Program-made: the position numbers and the translations under genes
Shown: positions 25,457-33,309 of the stretch, piece by piece
Position numbering within the stretch: the first letter of the stretch is position 1
How the letters are laid out: each line of letters opens with the position of its first letter
The notes under the pieces: generated by a model
The model's input: the letters and a program-made list of their open reading frames with translations, nothing else
Told to the model about the DNA's origin: nothing
Databases searched by the model: none
Assembly (NCBI GenBank): GCA_021781965.1
Contig: JAJXVU010000017.1
Coordinates: 1-45,617, forward strand
DNA: 45,617 bases
Direction: 5' to 3'
DNA from: Pseudomonadota bacterium
Lineage (GTDB): Bacteria > Pseudomonadota > Gammaproteobacteria > UBA1113

Positions 25457-27439
25457 ATGTTTAAAAAAATACTGATTGCGAACCGTGGCGAAATCGCCTG
25501 TAGAATCATGCGCACAGCGCAGCAAATGGGTATTCATTGCATCGCAGTTTATTCTACTATTGATGAGAATGCACTGCACGTACAAATGGCCGATGAAGCG
25601 CACTTATTAGGCGATGCACCCAGTGCAGACAGCTATTTATGCGGCGATAAAATTATCGCCATTGCACAAAAAACAGGTGCCGAAGCCATACATCCCGGCT
25701 ACGGCTTTTTATCCGAAAACGCCGATTTTGCAGTGGCTTGTGAAAAAGCAAAAATTACTTTCATAGGCCCCACTCCCGCGGCTATCCTGGCCATGGGCAG
25801 TAAAAGCAAAGCCAAAGAAATTATGACTAAAGCTAAAGTGCCATGCACTCCTGGTTATCATGGTGAGAAACAAGATGCAGCCTTTTTATTACAAGAAGCC
25901 AAAAAAATAGGCTTTCCAGTTCTCATTAAAGCCACACTGGGTGGTGGTGGTAAAGGCATGCGCCGCGTCGATGACGCCAAACAGTTTAAAGAAGCCTTGG
26001 AAAGCGCACAACGAGAAGCTTTATCCAGTTTTGGCGATAATCGCGTTTTGTTAGAAAAATATGTCTTGAATCCACGCCATATTGAAATTCAAGTCATGGC
26101 CGACAATCACAATAATGCCATCTATTTATTTGAGCGCGATTGTTCCATACAACGCCGTCACCAAAAGATTATTGAAGAAGCGCCTGGTTTGGGTATTGCC
26201 GATAACTTACGTCACAAGATGGGTGATACCGCCGTAACGGCAGCAAAAGCCATAGGCTATAGAGGTGCGGGTACCATTGAATTTTTATTGGATGACCAAG
26301 ACCAATTTTATTTTATGGAAATGAATACGCGTCTACAAGTAGAACACCCCGTCACAGAAATGATCACCGGCTTTGATTTGGTCTCCTGGCAGTTACATAT
26401 AGCGTATGGAAAAGTTCTACCTTATCAACAGCAAGATTTGAAACTGCAGGGTCATGCCATTGAAGTGCGTTTATATGCCGAAGATGCCAAGAATGATTTT
26501 TTACCCGCTACCGGTACCATTCATTACTTATCTTGGCCACCTCTAAGCAAAAATGTGCGCATAGACAGCGGCATACAAGAAAAAGACAGCATCAGCAGTT
26601 ATTATGATCCTATGATGGCTAAACTGATTGTACATGGCGCTACGCGTAACGATGCAATCAATAAGTTAAAACATGCGTTGCAACAATTGCACATTATAGG
26701 TGTTAAAAATAATCGCTCTTTCTTGCAAAAATTAATTGCTTTAGACGATTTTGTAACTGGTAAAGTTAATACTCATTTTATTGAAGACCATGCAACCACA
26801 TTGAAAGCAGTTGAAGATGCCGATAATGGTCCTTTTTTATGTGCCGCAGCGTTGCATTTGATATTAGATTCATCTAAAAACACCGCTGGTAGCGAAGATA
26901 TTTTTTCTCCTTGGACTGAAAATGATGGTTTTAGGTTGCAACTACCCTATCAACGTTGTTTGCATTTTAAGCATGAAGATGAAAGTTATGCTGTTACAGT
27001 AATATATCACAGCACATCTAACTATACCTTGAAAATCAAAGATAAAACCTATTCCATTCAACTACAAGAAAAAGTGGGGAATTCATTGCGTTTTACGTTC
27101 AATGACAGCATACAGACTATGCAAGTTATTCAATACCAGCAACAGTTGTGGATAATTTCTGATGACGTAGAATATACATTACAAAAAATAGAACCTCTGC
27201 GCACAGACTACGTGGAACATGAACAACGAGGCCATTTAACAGCCCCTATGCCGGGCGCTATTGTAGCAATACACGTAAAGGCGGGTGATAAAGTACAAAA
27301 AGATGACTGTTTGGTGGTGATGGAAGCGATGAAAATGGAACATTCTATTTATGCGCCCGAAGCAGGTGTTGTGCGCGAAGTTTTTTACGCCGCAGGCGAT
27401 CGCGTAGCTGAAGGCGCCGAGCTATTGGCTTTTGATTAA
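25457..27439 (+). CDS. liuD: Methylcrotonoyl-CoA carboxylase, biotin-containing (alpha) subunit
   Basis: LiuD carboxylates its own biotin with ATP and bicarbonate and hands the group to LiuB. The 660-residue product has a biotin carboxylase domain (residues 1-~445: FKKILIANRGEIACRIMRTA, HPGYGFLSENADFA, KATLGGGGKGMR, FERDCSIQRRHQKIIEEAP, EMNTRLQVEHPVTEMITG), a weakly conserved middle, and a biotinyl domain at the end (PMPGAIVAIHVKAGDKVQ and the biotin-lysine motif VMEAMKMEHS). The start is ATG 25457 with GGAAG upstream. The frame is open from 25376, but that part lies in the palindrome and has no family counterpart. Confidence 0.96.
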   Translation: MFKKILIANRGEIACRIMRTAQQMGIHCIAVYSTIDENALHVQMADEAHLLGDAPSADSYLCGDKIIAIAQKTGAEAIHPGYGFLSENADFAVACEKAKITFIGPTPAAILAMGSKSKAKEIMTKAKVPCTPGYHGEKQDAAFLLQEAKKIGFPVLIKATLGGGGKGMRRVDDAKQFKEALESAQREALSSFGDNRVLLEKYVLNPRHIEIQVMADNHNNAIYLFERDCSIQRRHQKIIEEAPGLGIADNLRHKMGDTAVTAAKAIGYRGAGTIEFLLDDQDQFYFMEMNTRLQVEHPVTEMITGFDLVSWQLHIAYGKVLPYQQQDLKLQGHAIEVRLYAEDAKNDFLPATGTIHYLSWPPLSKNVRIDSGIQEKDSISSYYDPMMAKLIVHGATRNDAINKLKHALQQLHIIGVKNNRSFLQKLIALDDFVTGKVNTHFIEDHATTLKAVEDADNGPFLCAAALHLILDSSKNTAGSEDIFSPWTENDGFRLQLPYQRCLHFKHEDESYAVTVIYHSTSNYTLKIKDKTYSIQLQEKVGNSLRFTFNDSIQTMQVIQYQQQLWIISDDVEYTLQKIEPLRTDYVEHEQRGHLTAPMPGAIVAIHVKAGDKVQKDDCLVVMEAMKMEHSIYAPEAGVVREVFYAAGDRVAEGAELLAFD

Positions 27440-27447
27440 TTAGAACA

Positions 27448-27517
27448 GAGCCGCGACCGTCAACTGAGTCGCGATCGATATAAGAACCGAGCCGCGACCG
27501 AAAGGGCGCGGATTTTT
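27448..27517 (+). repeat. GC-rich repeat copies with terminator-like hairpin before the HMG-CoA lyase gene
   Basis: Two direct copies of GAGCCGCGACCG stand at 27448-27459 and 27489-27500. The second forms CCGCGACC-GAAA-GGGCGCGG (27492-27511; one A-G mismatch) followed by ATTTTT, an intrinsic-terminator shape whose T run touches the ribosome site of the next gene. It is the exact reverse complement of the ttcA terminator stem at 11812-11831. It may reduce readthrough into the last gene of the operon (inference). Confidence 0.7.
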
Positions 27518-27528
27518 AGGAGCACAAA

Positions 27529-28422
27529 ATGTCCCTCCCCAAACAAGTGACCTTAGTCGAAGTCAGCCCTAGAGATGGCTTACAAAATGAAAGCCAATTT
27601 ATTCCCACCGCTGTTAAAATACAATTTATTGAACAATTGGCGCAAAGTGGCTTAAAATATATAGAACTCACCAGTTTGGTCTCGCCACAATGGGTACCGC
27701 AATTAGCCGATCATGTTGAGGTCATTCAAAAGACAACATTTTTCCCTGGCGTTGATTACAGCGTCTTAGTACCGAATGAACATGGTTACACCCAAGCGCA
27801 AAACTTAAAAGTTAAACATATTGCTGTTTTTACTGCTGCTTCCGATACCTTTTGTCAAAAAAATATTAACCGCACATTGACGCAAAGTTTAATAGACTAT
27901 GAAAAAATAGTGCGTGATGCCAAAATAAAAAATTTTCGTGTGCGCGGCTATATTTCCTGCGCCTTAGGGTGTCCTTATGAAGGTAAAATTGCGCCACAAG
28001 CCGTGTTAGACGTAGCACAACAATTGCTGGCCATGGGTTGCGATGAATTATCCATAGGCGATACCATCGGCGTAGGTACCGTGCACGGCGTGCGCATTTT
28101 ATGTGAATTATTATTGAAACATATTCCCATTGACAAATTAGCCGTGCATTTTCACGATACCTATGGCCAGGCACTCGCCAACATCTATGCCGCATTACAA
28201 TTAGGCATACATATAGTCGATGCTTCCGTCGCCGGTTTAGGTGGCTGCCCTTATGCTAAAGGAGCCAGCGGCAATGTCGCTACCGAAGATGTTTTATATA
28301 TGTTAAATGGCTTAGGCATAGAAACAGGTATTTCCATGGAAAAACTATTAGAAGCAGATCGCTTCATTTGCCAGCACCTAAATCGCGCTAGTCGTTCTAA
28401 AGTGGCGAATGCGCTAAATTAA
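27529..28422 (+). CDS. liuE: Hydroxymethylglutaryl-CoA lyase
   Basis: The enzyme splits HMG-CoA into acetyl-CoA and acetoacetate, the last step of leucine degradation. The 297-residue TIM-barrel protein begins VTLVEVSPRDGLQNE (catalytic Arg, substrate pocket), has YSVLVPNEHGYTQA and SIGDTIGVGTVHGVRILCELL, the metal ligands in AVHFHDTYGQALANIYAAL, and the HMG-CoA lyase signature VAGLGGCPYAKGASGNVATEDVLYML with the active-site Cys. TAGGAG precedes the ATG at 27529. It ends overlapping the stop of the convergent ABC permease gene by a few bases. Confidence 0.96.
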   Translation: MSLPKQVTLVEVSPRDGLQNESQFIPTAVKIQFIEQLAQSGLKYIELTSLVSPQWVPQLADHVEVIQKTTFFPGVDYSVLVPNEHGYTQAQNLKVKHIAVFTAASDTFCQKNINRTLTQSLIDYEKIVRDAKIKNFRVRGYISCALGCPYEGKIAPQAVLDVAQQLLAMGCDELSIGDTIGVGTVHGVRILCELLLKHIPIDKLAVHFHDTYGQALANIYAALQLGIHIVDASVAGLGGCPYAKGASGNVATEDVLYMLNGLGIETGISMEKLLEADRFICQHLNRASRSKVANALN

Positions 28423-29183
28423 GTCCGTAATCCCTTCCCGCGCTTTAACAACCCATAGCACAACATAGCAAAGAAAACACTAGCGCCTATAGAAATCGAA
28501 AGCCCAACCCAAGGTGAAACATCGGCCACGCCCAGCATGCCATAACGAAAACCATTCATTAAATACAAAATGGGATTAAAATGTGCGACGATTTGCCAGG
28601 CGGGAGGCAACGCTTGTATGGAATAAAAGACACCACCTAAATACGTTAACGGTGTTAACACAAAATTAGGAATAATGGAAATGTCATCAAAAGTATTTGC
28701 AAACAGCGCATTGAAAAAACCCGCCAAAGAAAACAACCAGGCTGAAATCAATAGAATAACCAACATGCTGAAAAAATGTTGTATGGGGACATGCGTAAAC
28801 AAAGAGGCTACCACCATAACCACTGCGCCTACCATTAAACCACGGATCACACCACCCAAAGTATAACCCAATAAAATAGTCCATTCTGACACAGGTGCTA
28901 CCATCAATTCTTGCACGCTGTGCGTAAACTTAGCGGAAAAGAAAGATGCGGACACATTGGCATAGGCGTTTAAGATCACCGTCATCATCACCAAACCTGG
29001 GGCAATAAATTGTATATAATTGTAACCATCTACTAATCCTATACGTGAACCGATCACATGACCAAAGATAACAAAATACAAACTCATGGTAATAGCTGGC
29101 GGCAATAACGTTTGCGGCCAAATACGAAATATACGCACGCATTCTTTGCGCACGATCGTTTTAAGTGCAACCCAGTTAATCAT
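28419..29183 (-). CDS. yadH: ABC-2 type exporter permease (YadH-like)
   Basis: This is the membrane subunit of an ABC exporter. The 254-residue protein has about six membrane segments and an ABC-2 profile: TLLPPAITMSLYFVIFGHVIGSRIG, QFIAPGLVMMTVILNAYANVSASFFSAKFTHSVQELMVAPVSEWTILLGYTLGGVIRG, and the late IPNFVLTPLTYLGGVFYSIQALPPAWQIVAHFNPILYLMNGFRYGMLG. This closely fits YadH/NodJ-type permeases of unknown or drug/polysaccharide substrate. Its ATG overlaps the ATPase gene by 4 bases (stop/start ATGA), so the two are translated together. The 3' end is convergent with liuE with overlapping stop codons, an unusually tight junction without room for a separate terminator. Confidence 0.9.
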   Translation of the reverse strand: MINWVALKTIVRKECVRIFRIWPQTLLPPAITMSLYFVIFGHVIGSRIGLVDGYNYIQFIAPGLVMMTVILNAYANVSASFFSAKFTHSVQELMVAPVSEWTILLGYTLGGVIRGLMVGAVVMVVASLFTHVPIQHFFSMLVILLISAWLFSLAGFFNALFANTFDDISIIPNFVLTPLTYLGGVFYSIQALPPAWQIVAHFNPILYLMNGFRYGMLGVADVSPWVGLSISIGASVFFAMLCYGLLKRGKGLRT

Positions 29184-30109
29184 GTAATATCCTCTACGGT
29201 ATGGCCAGTTAGGCGTATAAACAATTCTTCCAAGCGATTAAACTTATTGCGCAAACTTAAAATACGAATACCCGCGGCATCCAGTGCTTGGAATAAGTCA
29301 TTCACAGTTTGATGTTCTAGTAAATCGACTTCTAAGCTATCGGGAGAAATCAATCTACAGGCAAAATGTTCTAATTTAGGTGCTTCGAGCAGAATACTGT
29401 CTACATCTAAAATTAAAGTTTCACCCGTTAAATCACCTAGAAGCGAATGCACGCTTTTTTCAACTAAAATTTCACCGTTATCGATAATGGCTACATTTTT
29501 GCATAAGATTTCGACTTCTTCTAAATAATGAGTAGTCAACAGAACCGTTAAACCTTGCTGATTTAATTTTTCTAGATACACCCACAATGAGCGCCTAAGC
29601 TCTATGTCCACCCCAGCGGTGGGTTCATCTAAAATGAGTAATTTGGGCTGATGTACCAAGGCACGGGCAATCATCAAACGGCGCTTCATACCCCCGGATA
29701 AAGAACGTACCACGTCATTGCGTTTTTCCCATAATCCCAACTGTTGCAGGCAAGCTTCCGCCTGCTCTTTGGCCTGACGATAAGGTACACCATAATAACC
29801 CGCTTGGGTTACTACTATATCTAGCGTTTTCATGAATATATTGAAGTTAAACTCTTGCGGCACAATGCCTATCAGCTGTTTGGCTTTTAAAATATCATCG
29901 TCTATAGAATGGCCAAATACGCGTACAGAACCTGAGGTTTTGGTGACCAATGAAGACACAATGCCTATAAAGGTGGATTTACCAGCGCCATTAGGCCCCA
30001 ATAGAGCAAAAAAATCGCCCTCGGCTATAGACAAATTAATGCCCTTTAAGGCCATTTTCCCAGATTGGTACACTTTGACCAAGTTTTCGATCGTTAACGC
30101 CTGACTCAT
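29180..30109 (-). CDS. yadG: ABC transporter ATP-binding protein (YadG-like)
   Basis: This is the ATPase partner of the permease. The 309-residue protein has all nucleotide-binding motifs: Walker A GPNGAGKST (about residues 38-46), signature VRSLSGGMKRRLMIARAL, Walker B PKLLILDEPTAGVD, and the H-loop LLTTHYLEEVE. The ~80-residue C-terminal extension (ILDVDSILLEAPKLEHFACRLISPDSLEVDLLEHQTVNDLFQALDAAGIRILSL) is of the kind found in ABC-2 exporter ATPases. It is first of the two-gene unit; the divergent Mth938-like gene begins 106 bases away, leaving a shared promoter region. Confidence 0.92.
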   Translation of the reverse strand: MSQALTIENLVKVYQSGKMALKGINLSIAEGDFFALLGPNGAGKSTFIGIVSSLVTKTSGSVRVFGHSIDDDILKAKQLIGIVPQEFNFNIFMKTLDIVVTQAGYYGVPYRQAKEQAEACLQQLGLWEKRNDVVRSLSGGMKRRLMIARALVHQPKLLILDEPTAGVDIELRRSLWVYLEKLNQQGLTVLLTTHYLEEVEILCKNVAIIDNGEILVEKSVHSLLGDLTGETLILDVDSILLEAPKLEHFACRLISPDSLEVDLLEHQTVNDLFQALDAAGIRILSLRNKFNRLEELFIRLTGHTVEDIT

Positions 30110-30215
30110 GTGCGCTCCATATGCGGTTGATTGTCGCTATGGTAGCATAGCCTCATATATTGACGCCACTTTTGGAAATAATTTATACTATATCTTTTAG
30201 ACAGCCGGGCAAAAT

Positions 30216-30587
30216 ATGCAAATCCATCTAGACGACGCCAATACCACTTATCGCATTCAACGCTATGAGCCTAAAGAAATCACCATCAACAATGTGGTTT
30301 ATAGCCGTAGTTTAATACTCTCTACAGAAAACATTTGGGCGGATCAATATATTTCGCATAAGGCCAATGATGCTGATGAAGAAAAGCTTCTACCCTTCAT
30401 TGCTTTAAAACCACAAATTTTTTTGTTCGGCACGGGTGACACCCAACAATTTTTATCGCCCTGGTTACAAGGCTTGTTTTATAGTCACGGTATAGGCGTA
30501 GAAGCCATGTCTACCGCTGCGGCATGCAGAACCTATAATGTATTGTTGGCTGAAGGTCGTTATGTGATGGCGAGCTTGTTGTTGTAA
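30216..30587 (+). CDS. Mth938-domain (DUF498) protein
   Basis: A 123-residue protein of the Mth938/NDUFAF3-like superfamily. Visible are the N-terminal YRIQRYEPKEITINNVVYSRSLILS strands, the central LFGTGDTQQFLSPWLQGLFYSHGIGVEAMSTAAACRTYNVLLAEGRYVMASLL, and the family's TxxACRTYNxLxxEGR pattern. The human relative NDUFAF3 is a Complex I assembly factor; the bacterial role is not established. In this window it is not beside nuo genes. A small GGTTGGG...CCCAACC hairpin follows 15 bases after its stop. Confidence 0.88.
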   Translation: MQIHLDDANTTYRIQRYEPKEITINNVVYSRSLILSTENIWADQYISHKANDADEEKLLPFIALKPQIFLFGTGDTQQFLSPWLQGLFYSHGIGVEAMSTAAACRTYNVLLAEGRYVMASLLL

Positions 30588-30601
30588 CGTTTATCACGTG
30601 C

Positions 30602-30623
30602 AGGTTGGGACTAGGCCCAACCT
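30602..30623. terminator. Hairpin between convergent genes
   Basis: AGGTTGGG / CCCAACCT form a perfect 8-bp stem with loop ACTAGG, 15 bases after the Mth938-like stop and 45 bases before the end of the convergent 299-residue gene. There is no long T run on either side, so it is a possible weak bidirectional terminator. Confidence 0.5.
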
Positions 30624-30667
30624 ACATTTATGATATGTTCAGAGGGATGAGTAGTTACGAACTAGCT

Positions 30668-31567
30668 TTATCGCGTATTATTGATCGCAAAAAAGCAACT
30701 TTCTTTTGCAAGAAAATCTGCAACTTTATGGGTAAATACCCCAGCAGTCACCTTTTGTTTTATCTTTTCAGCAGTGGTCTTGTGATCTTGGGCCAACTGC
30801 GCATAAATTCCTTCAACTGCATCCCCACCTACCTTACCTTCCTGATTAATATATAGACGTTTTAATTTTATAAGAAATTGCATTTTTATTGAATTACGAT
30901 TTTCGAAAAAGGATGATGTCTTTCCTTGTAACATCGCTATTAGCGACTCAATTTCACCTATTTTTTGCAGAGTATCCTCATCAACATAACTATAAGAAAG
31001 GTTACCTTTAGCATCAATTGAAAACTTCTTCGTTTCTGTTTGTAATGGTGTACTGCTATTTACCGTGTATCCCAATGTTTCCAAAGCCTGTTTACATCCA
31101 TTTGCCTCCGCCGCTATGTCATGCATATCATCACTAGACATAACACAATAAACTTCAACTGTACTACTTGTTTTATCAATCCCATGCAGTGCATAAGCCA
31201 ACATTGTTATATAAGATTTCTTGTCACCTTTCTTATATAAGGTGTTGTCTACTTTCTCCTGTAAAGAATTTTCATCTAATTGAACAGTATTATTGTAGAG
31301 TTCACAAAAATTTTTTATGACACTAAGATCTCGGTGGTTCTCACGAAAAGAAAGTAGGTCACCATGTTCTGACATGCTGTGAATCATAGCTATTCTTGTA
31401 ATACGGCCCTGTTCGTTGCGCACTACAAAACCAAAAGCGGTGCAGCCCGCTATCTGCGCAGTTTGTACACGCTGTTCCTCTTCAGGCGTGGAAATTTTTA
31501 CCACCCCGCATTCACCGATGTTCCCATAGCAAGTCTGAAAATTTTCATTAGATAAATGTGCTGCCAT
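30668..31567 (-). CDS. Hypothetical protein with deamidase-like Cys/His motif, candidate effector
   Basis: A 299-residue soluble protein, not matched to a known family. Residues ~12-72 read GNIGECGVVKIST ... IAGCTAFGFVVRNEQGRITRIAMIHSMSEHGD. A GCT motif (C42) at the start of a hydrophobic strand is followed 21 residues later by IHS (H63), as in the Cys-His core of CNF1/BLF1-type toxins and CheD glutamine deamidases. The resemblance is by motif and spacing only. Residues ~185-215 (FSIDAKGNLSYSYVDEDT) recall a strand pair in the ankyrin protein at 38453. The C-terminal ~80 residues are Lys-rich and helical. No signal peptide is seen. The gene is AT-rich, stands alone, and has GGGGGTAA before the ATG. 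The 220 bases upstream hold no gene. Confidence 0.65.
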   Translation of the reverse strand: MAAHLSNENFQTCYGNIGECGVVKISTPEEEQRVQTAQIAGCTAFGFVVRNEQGRITRIAMIHSMSEHGDLLSFRENHRDLSVIKNFCELYNNTVQLDENSLQEKVDNTLYKKGDKKSYITMLAYALHGIDKTSSTVEVYCVMSSDDMHDIAAEANGCKQALETLGYTVNSSTPLQTETKKFSIDAKGNLSYSYVDEDTLQKIGEIESLIAMLQGKTSSFFENRNSIKMQFLIKLKRLYINQEGKVGGDAVEGIYAQLAQDHKTTAEKIKQKVTAGVFTHKVADFLAKESCFFAINNTR

Positions 31568-31787
31568 AATTGTATTACCCCCACTAAGCTTATGTTTTAT
31601 TTATAAAAAGATAAATAATACAACAAATAGGGAATAAAAGCAATATGTGCTAAGCTTGACACGAGATGACTTTATGTTTTTTAAACTTATTTACGGGCTA
31701 AGTTGTTGAAAAATAATATGAGTTGCGTATACATCGCTAAGAAATATTGCAATGACAGGGCGTAAGAAATAAATAGCGCCGTTATTA

Positions 31788-33065
31788 TTATCGCTTATGC
31801 TCTTTGGATGACCTTCTAGGCAATATCTTAATCAAGCTGATCTTATTGCCTTCTACTGCCACAATTTCCAAAGGATAGCCATCTAAATAAAGACAAGTGC
31901 CTGCCTGAGGCATGGCTTCTAAATATTCTGTCACTAACCCACTCAAAGTTCTAGGCCCCTCACTGGGAAAATTCGCTTGCAGGATGCGATTTAATTCTCG
32001 TACATGTATAGTAGCATTCACTATATAACTGCCATCTGCATCTCTATGTACCAATGCTTCTTCGTCGCTTCTTTCCATCGCCAATTCACCGACAATTTCA
32101 TGCACAATATTCCCTAAACTAACCAGACCCATAATATCGCCATATTCATCCACAACAAAAGCATGATTGCGATCTTTTAATTTAAAATGTTTCATCTGTG
32201 TAGACAATAAAGTTTCTTCCGGTATGAAATAAGGTTCGCGCATTAAAGAAAAAATGGCTTTTTTATTGGGTTCTTTGCCAAAGAATATTTCCAACGCATT
32301 GAATACCGGTAAAATGCCTTTGATCTCATTGATATCATCTTGATATACAGGGATATATTTCATATTACAGCTTAATAACTGTAACCGAATTTTTTCCAAG
32401 TCGTCGTCTATGTCAATGCTGACGATCCTATTGCGTGGAATCATCACATCATTCACCGTCATTTTTTCTAAATCTAGAATTCTCAGCAACATTTCTTGGT
32501 GATGTTCTGTTATTTTACCAGCGGAATCGGCCACTACAGAACGCAATTCCTCAGATGTTAAGCGATCGCTGTGGGCATGTTGTAATTTAACTCCTAAAAG
32601 GCGCAATAAGCCATTTGAAACTTTAGTGGCTAACCAGACTATGGGATACAGTAAATAAAAAATGAGTAATAATGGCCAAGAAACGATAAAACTAAATTTC
32701 TGCGAATGGGTAACGGCCAAAGTTTTGGGCGCGATCTCGCTTAATATTAATACCAACAACGTCAATACGACGGTGGCTAGGGCAACTCCCACCTCTCCCC
32801 AAAAATGTATGGCCAACATAGTCGTAACAGCTGAAGCAACGATATTGGCAAAAGTATTGCCGATGAGGATCGTGGCTAATAAGCGATCCGGTTTTTTGAG
32901 CAAGAAAAGAACCCTTTTGGCAGAAGATAACCCAGTTTGCGCTAAATAACGTAATCTATAACGATTGATCGCCATTAAAGCCGTTTCTGATGCTGAAAAA
33001 AATCCTGATACCAGCAATAACCCCGCTAAAATGAGACCGGAAGTAACTGCATTTAAACTGTGCAA
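31788..33065 (-). CDS. CNNM/CorC-HlyC family membrane protein (YfjD-like)
   Basis: A 425-residue protein with a DUF21 membrane domain (residues ~1-180, four segments, with SGFFSASETALMAINRYRLRYLAQ and ATILIGNTFANIVASAV), then a pair of CBS domains (~205-325, VNDVMIPRNRIVSIDIDDDLEKI ... HAFVVDEYGDIMGLVSLGNIVHEIVGEL) and the CorC/HlyC C-terminal domain (~340-420, YIVNATIHVRELNRILQANFPSEGPRTLSGLVTEYLEAMPQAG). Such proteins are linked to magnesium or cobalt efflux and homeostasis. E. coli yfjD is likewise near ffh, though the intervening ypjD gene is absent here. It is divergent from ffh, with a 127-bp repeat element between them. Confidence 0.9.
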   Translation of the reverse strand: MHSLNAVTSGLILAGLLLVSGFFSASETALMAINRYRLRYLAQTGLSSAKRVLFLLKKPDRLLATILIGNTFANIVASAVTTMLAIHFWGEVGVALATVVLTLLVLILSEIAPKTLAVTHSQKFSFIVSWPLLLIFYLLYPIVWLATKVSNGLLRLLGVKLQHAHSDRLTSEELRSVVADSAGKITEHHQEMLLRILDLEKMTVNDVMIPRNRIVSIDIDDDLEKIRLQLLSCNMKYIPVYQDDINEIKGILPVFNALEIFFGKEPNKKAIFSLMREPYFIPEETLLSTQMKHFKLKDRNHAFVVDEYGDIMGLVSLGNIVHEIVGELAMERSDEEALVHRDADGSYIVNATIHVRELNRILQANFPSEGPRTLSGLVTEYLEAMPQAGTCLYLDGYPLEIVAVEGNKISLIKILPRRSSKEHKR

Positions 33066-33110
33066 ATTTTGATCTCCATGAAATTATAGCTATGTATATA
33101 CTCAGTGCAT

Positions 33111-33237
33111 ATACTCACAGCAGTTGGTTTTTAGGGTAGGCGGCAAGCCCTCGAACAAAAGGAGTGTATGTATTCATACATGACTTTTGTGAGATGGGCG
33201 TAGCCAACGCCCCATAAAAATCAACTGCGAAGAGTAT
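33111..33237 (+). repeat. 127 bp imperfect palindromic element, copy A
   Basis: The ends ATACTCACAGCAGTTG and CAACTGCGAAGAGTAT are imperfect inverted repeats. The middle contains the partly self-complementary GTATGTATTCATACATGAC and ACAAAAG/CTTTTGT pairs, so the whole can fold into one long hairpin. Similar to copy B over most of its length (e.g. ACAAAAGGAGTGTATG and ACATGACTTTTGT). The GCGAAGAGTAT end faces ffh. No coding capacity. Confidence 0.8.
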
Positions 33238-33251
33238 ATTATTGCAAGAAC

Positions 33252-33292
33252 TTGTACCGTATAGCAAGGCTGAGTATAATGAGCTCATTATA
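33252..33292 (+). promoter_or_regulatory. ffh promoter overlapping a perfect 18-bp palindrome
   Basis: TTGTAC (33252-33257) and a perfect TATAAT (33275-33280) are 17 bases apart, placing transcription start near 33287, about 23 bases before the ffh ATG. The -10 box is half of the palindrome TATAATGAGCTCATTATA (33275-33292), which is identical on both strands, so it may be an operator or give divergent -10 boxes. Confidence 0.6.
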
Positions 33293-33309
33293 AGCAACGA
33301 GACACTATT

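Noticed and set aside
27866..28195. 109-codon minus-strand frame opposite liuE
   Set aside because: It is an antisense shadow; its Arg/Cys/Trp-rich composition is typical of a wrong-frame translation.
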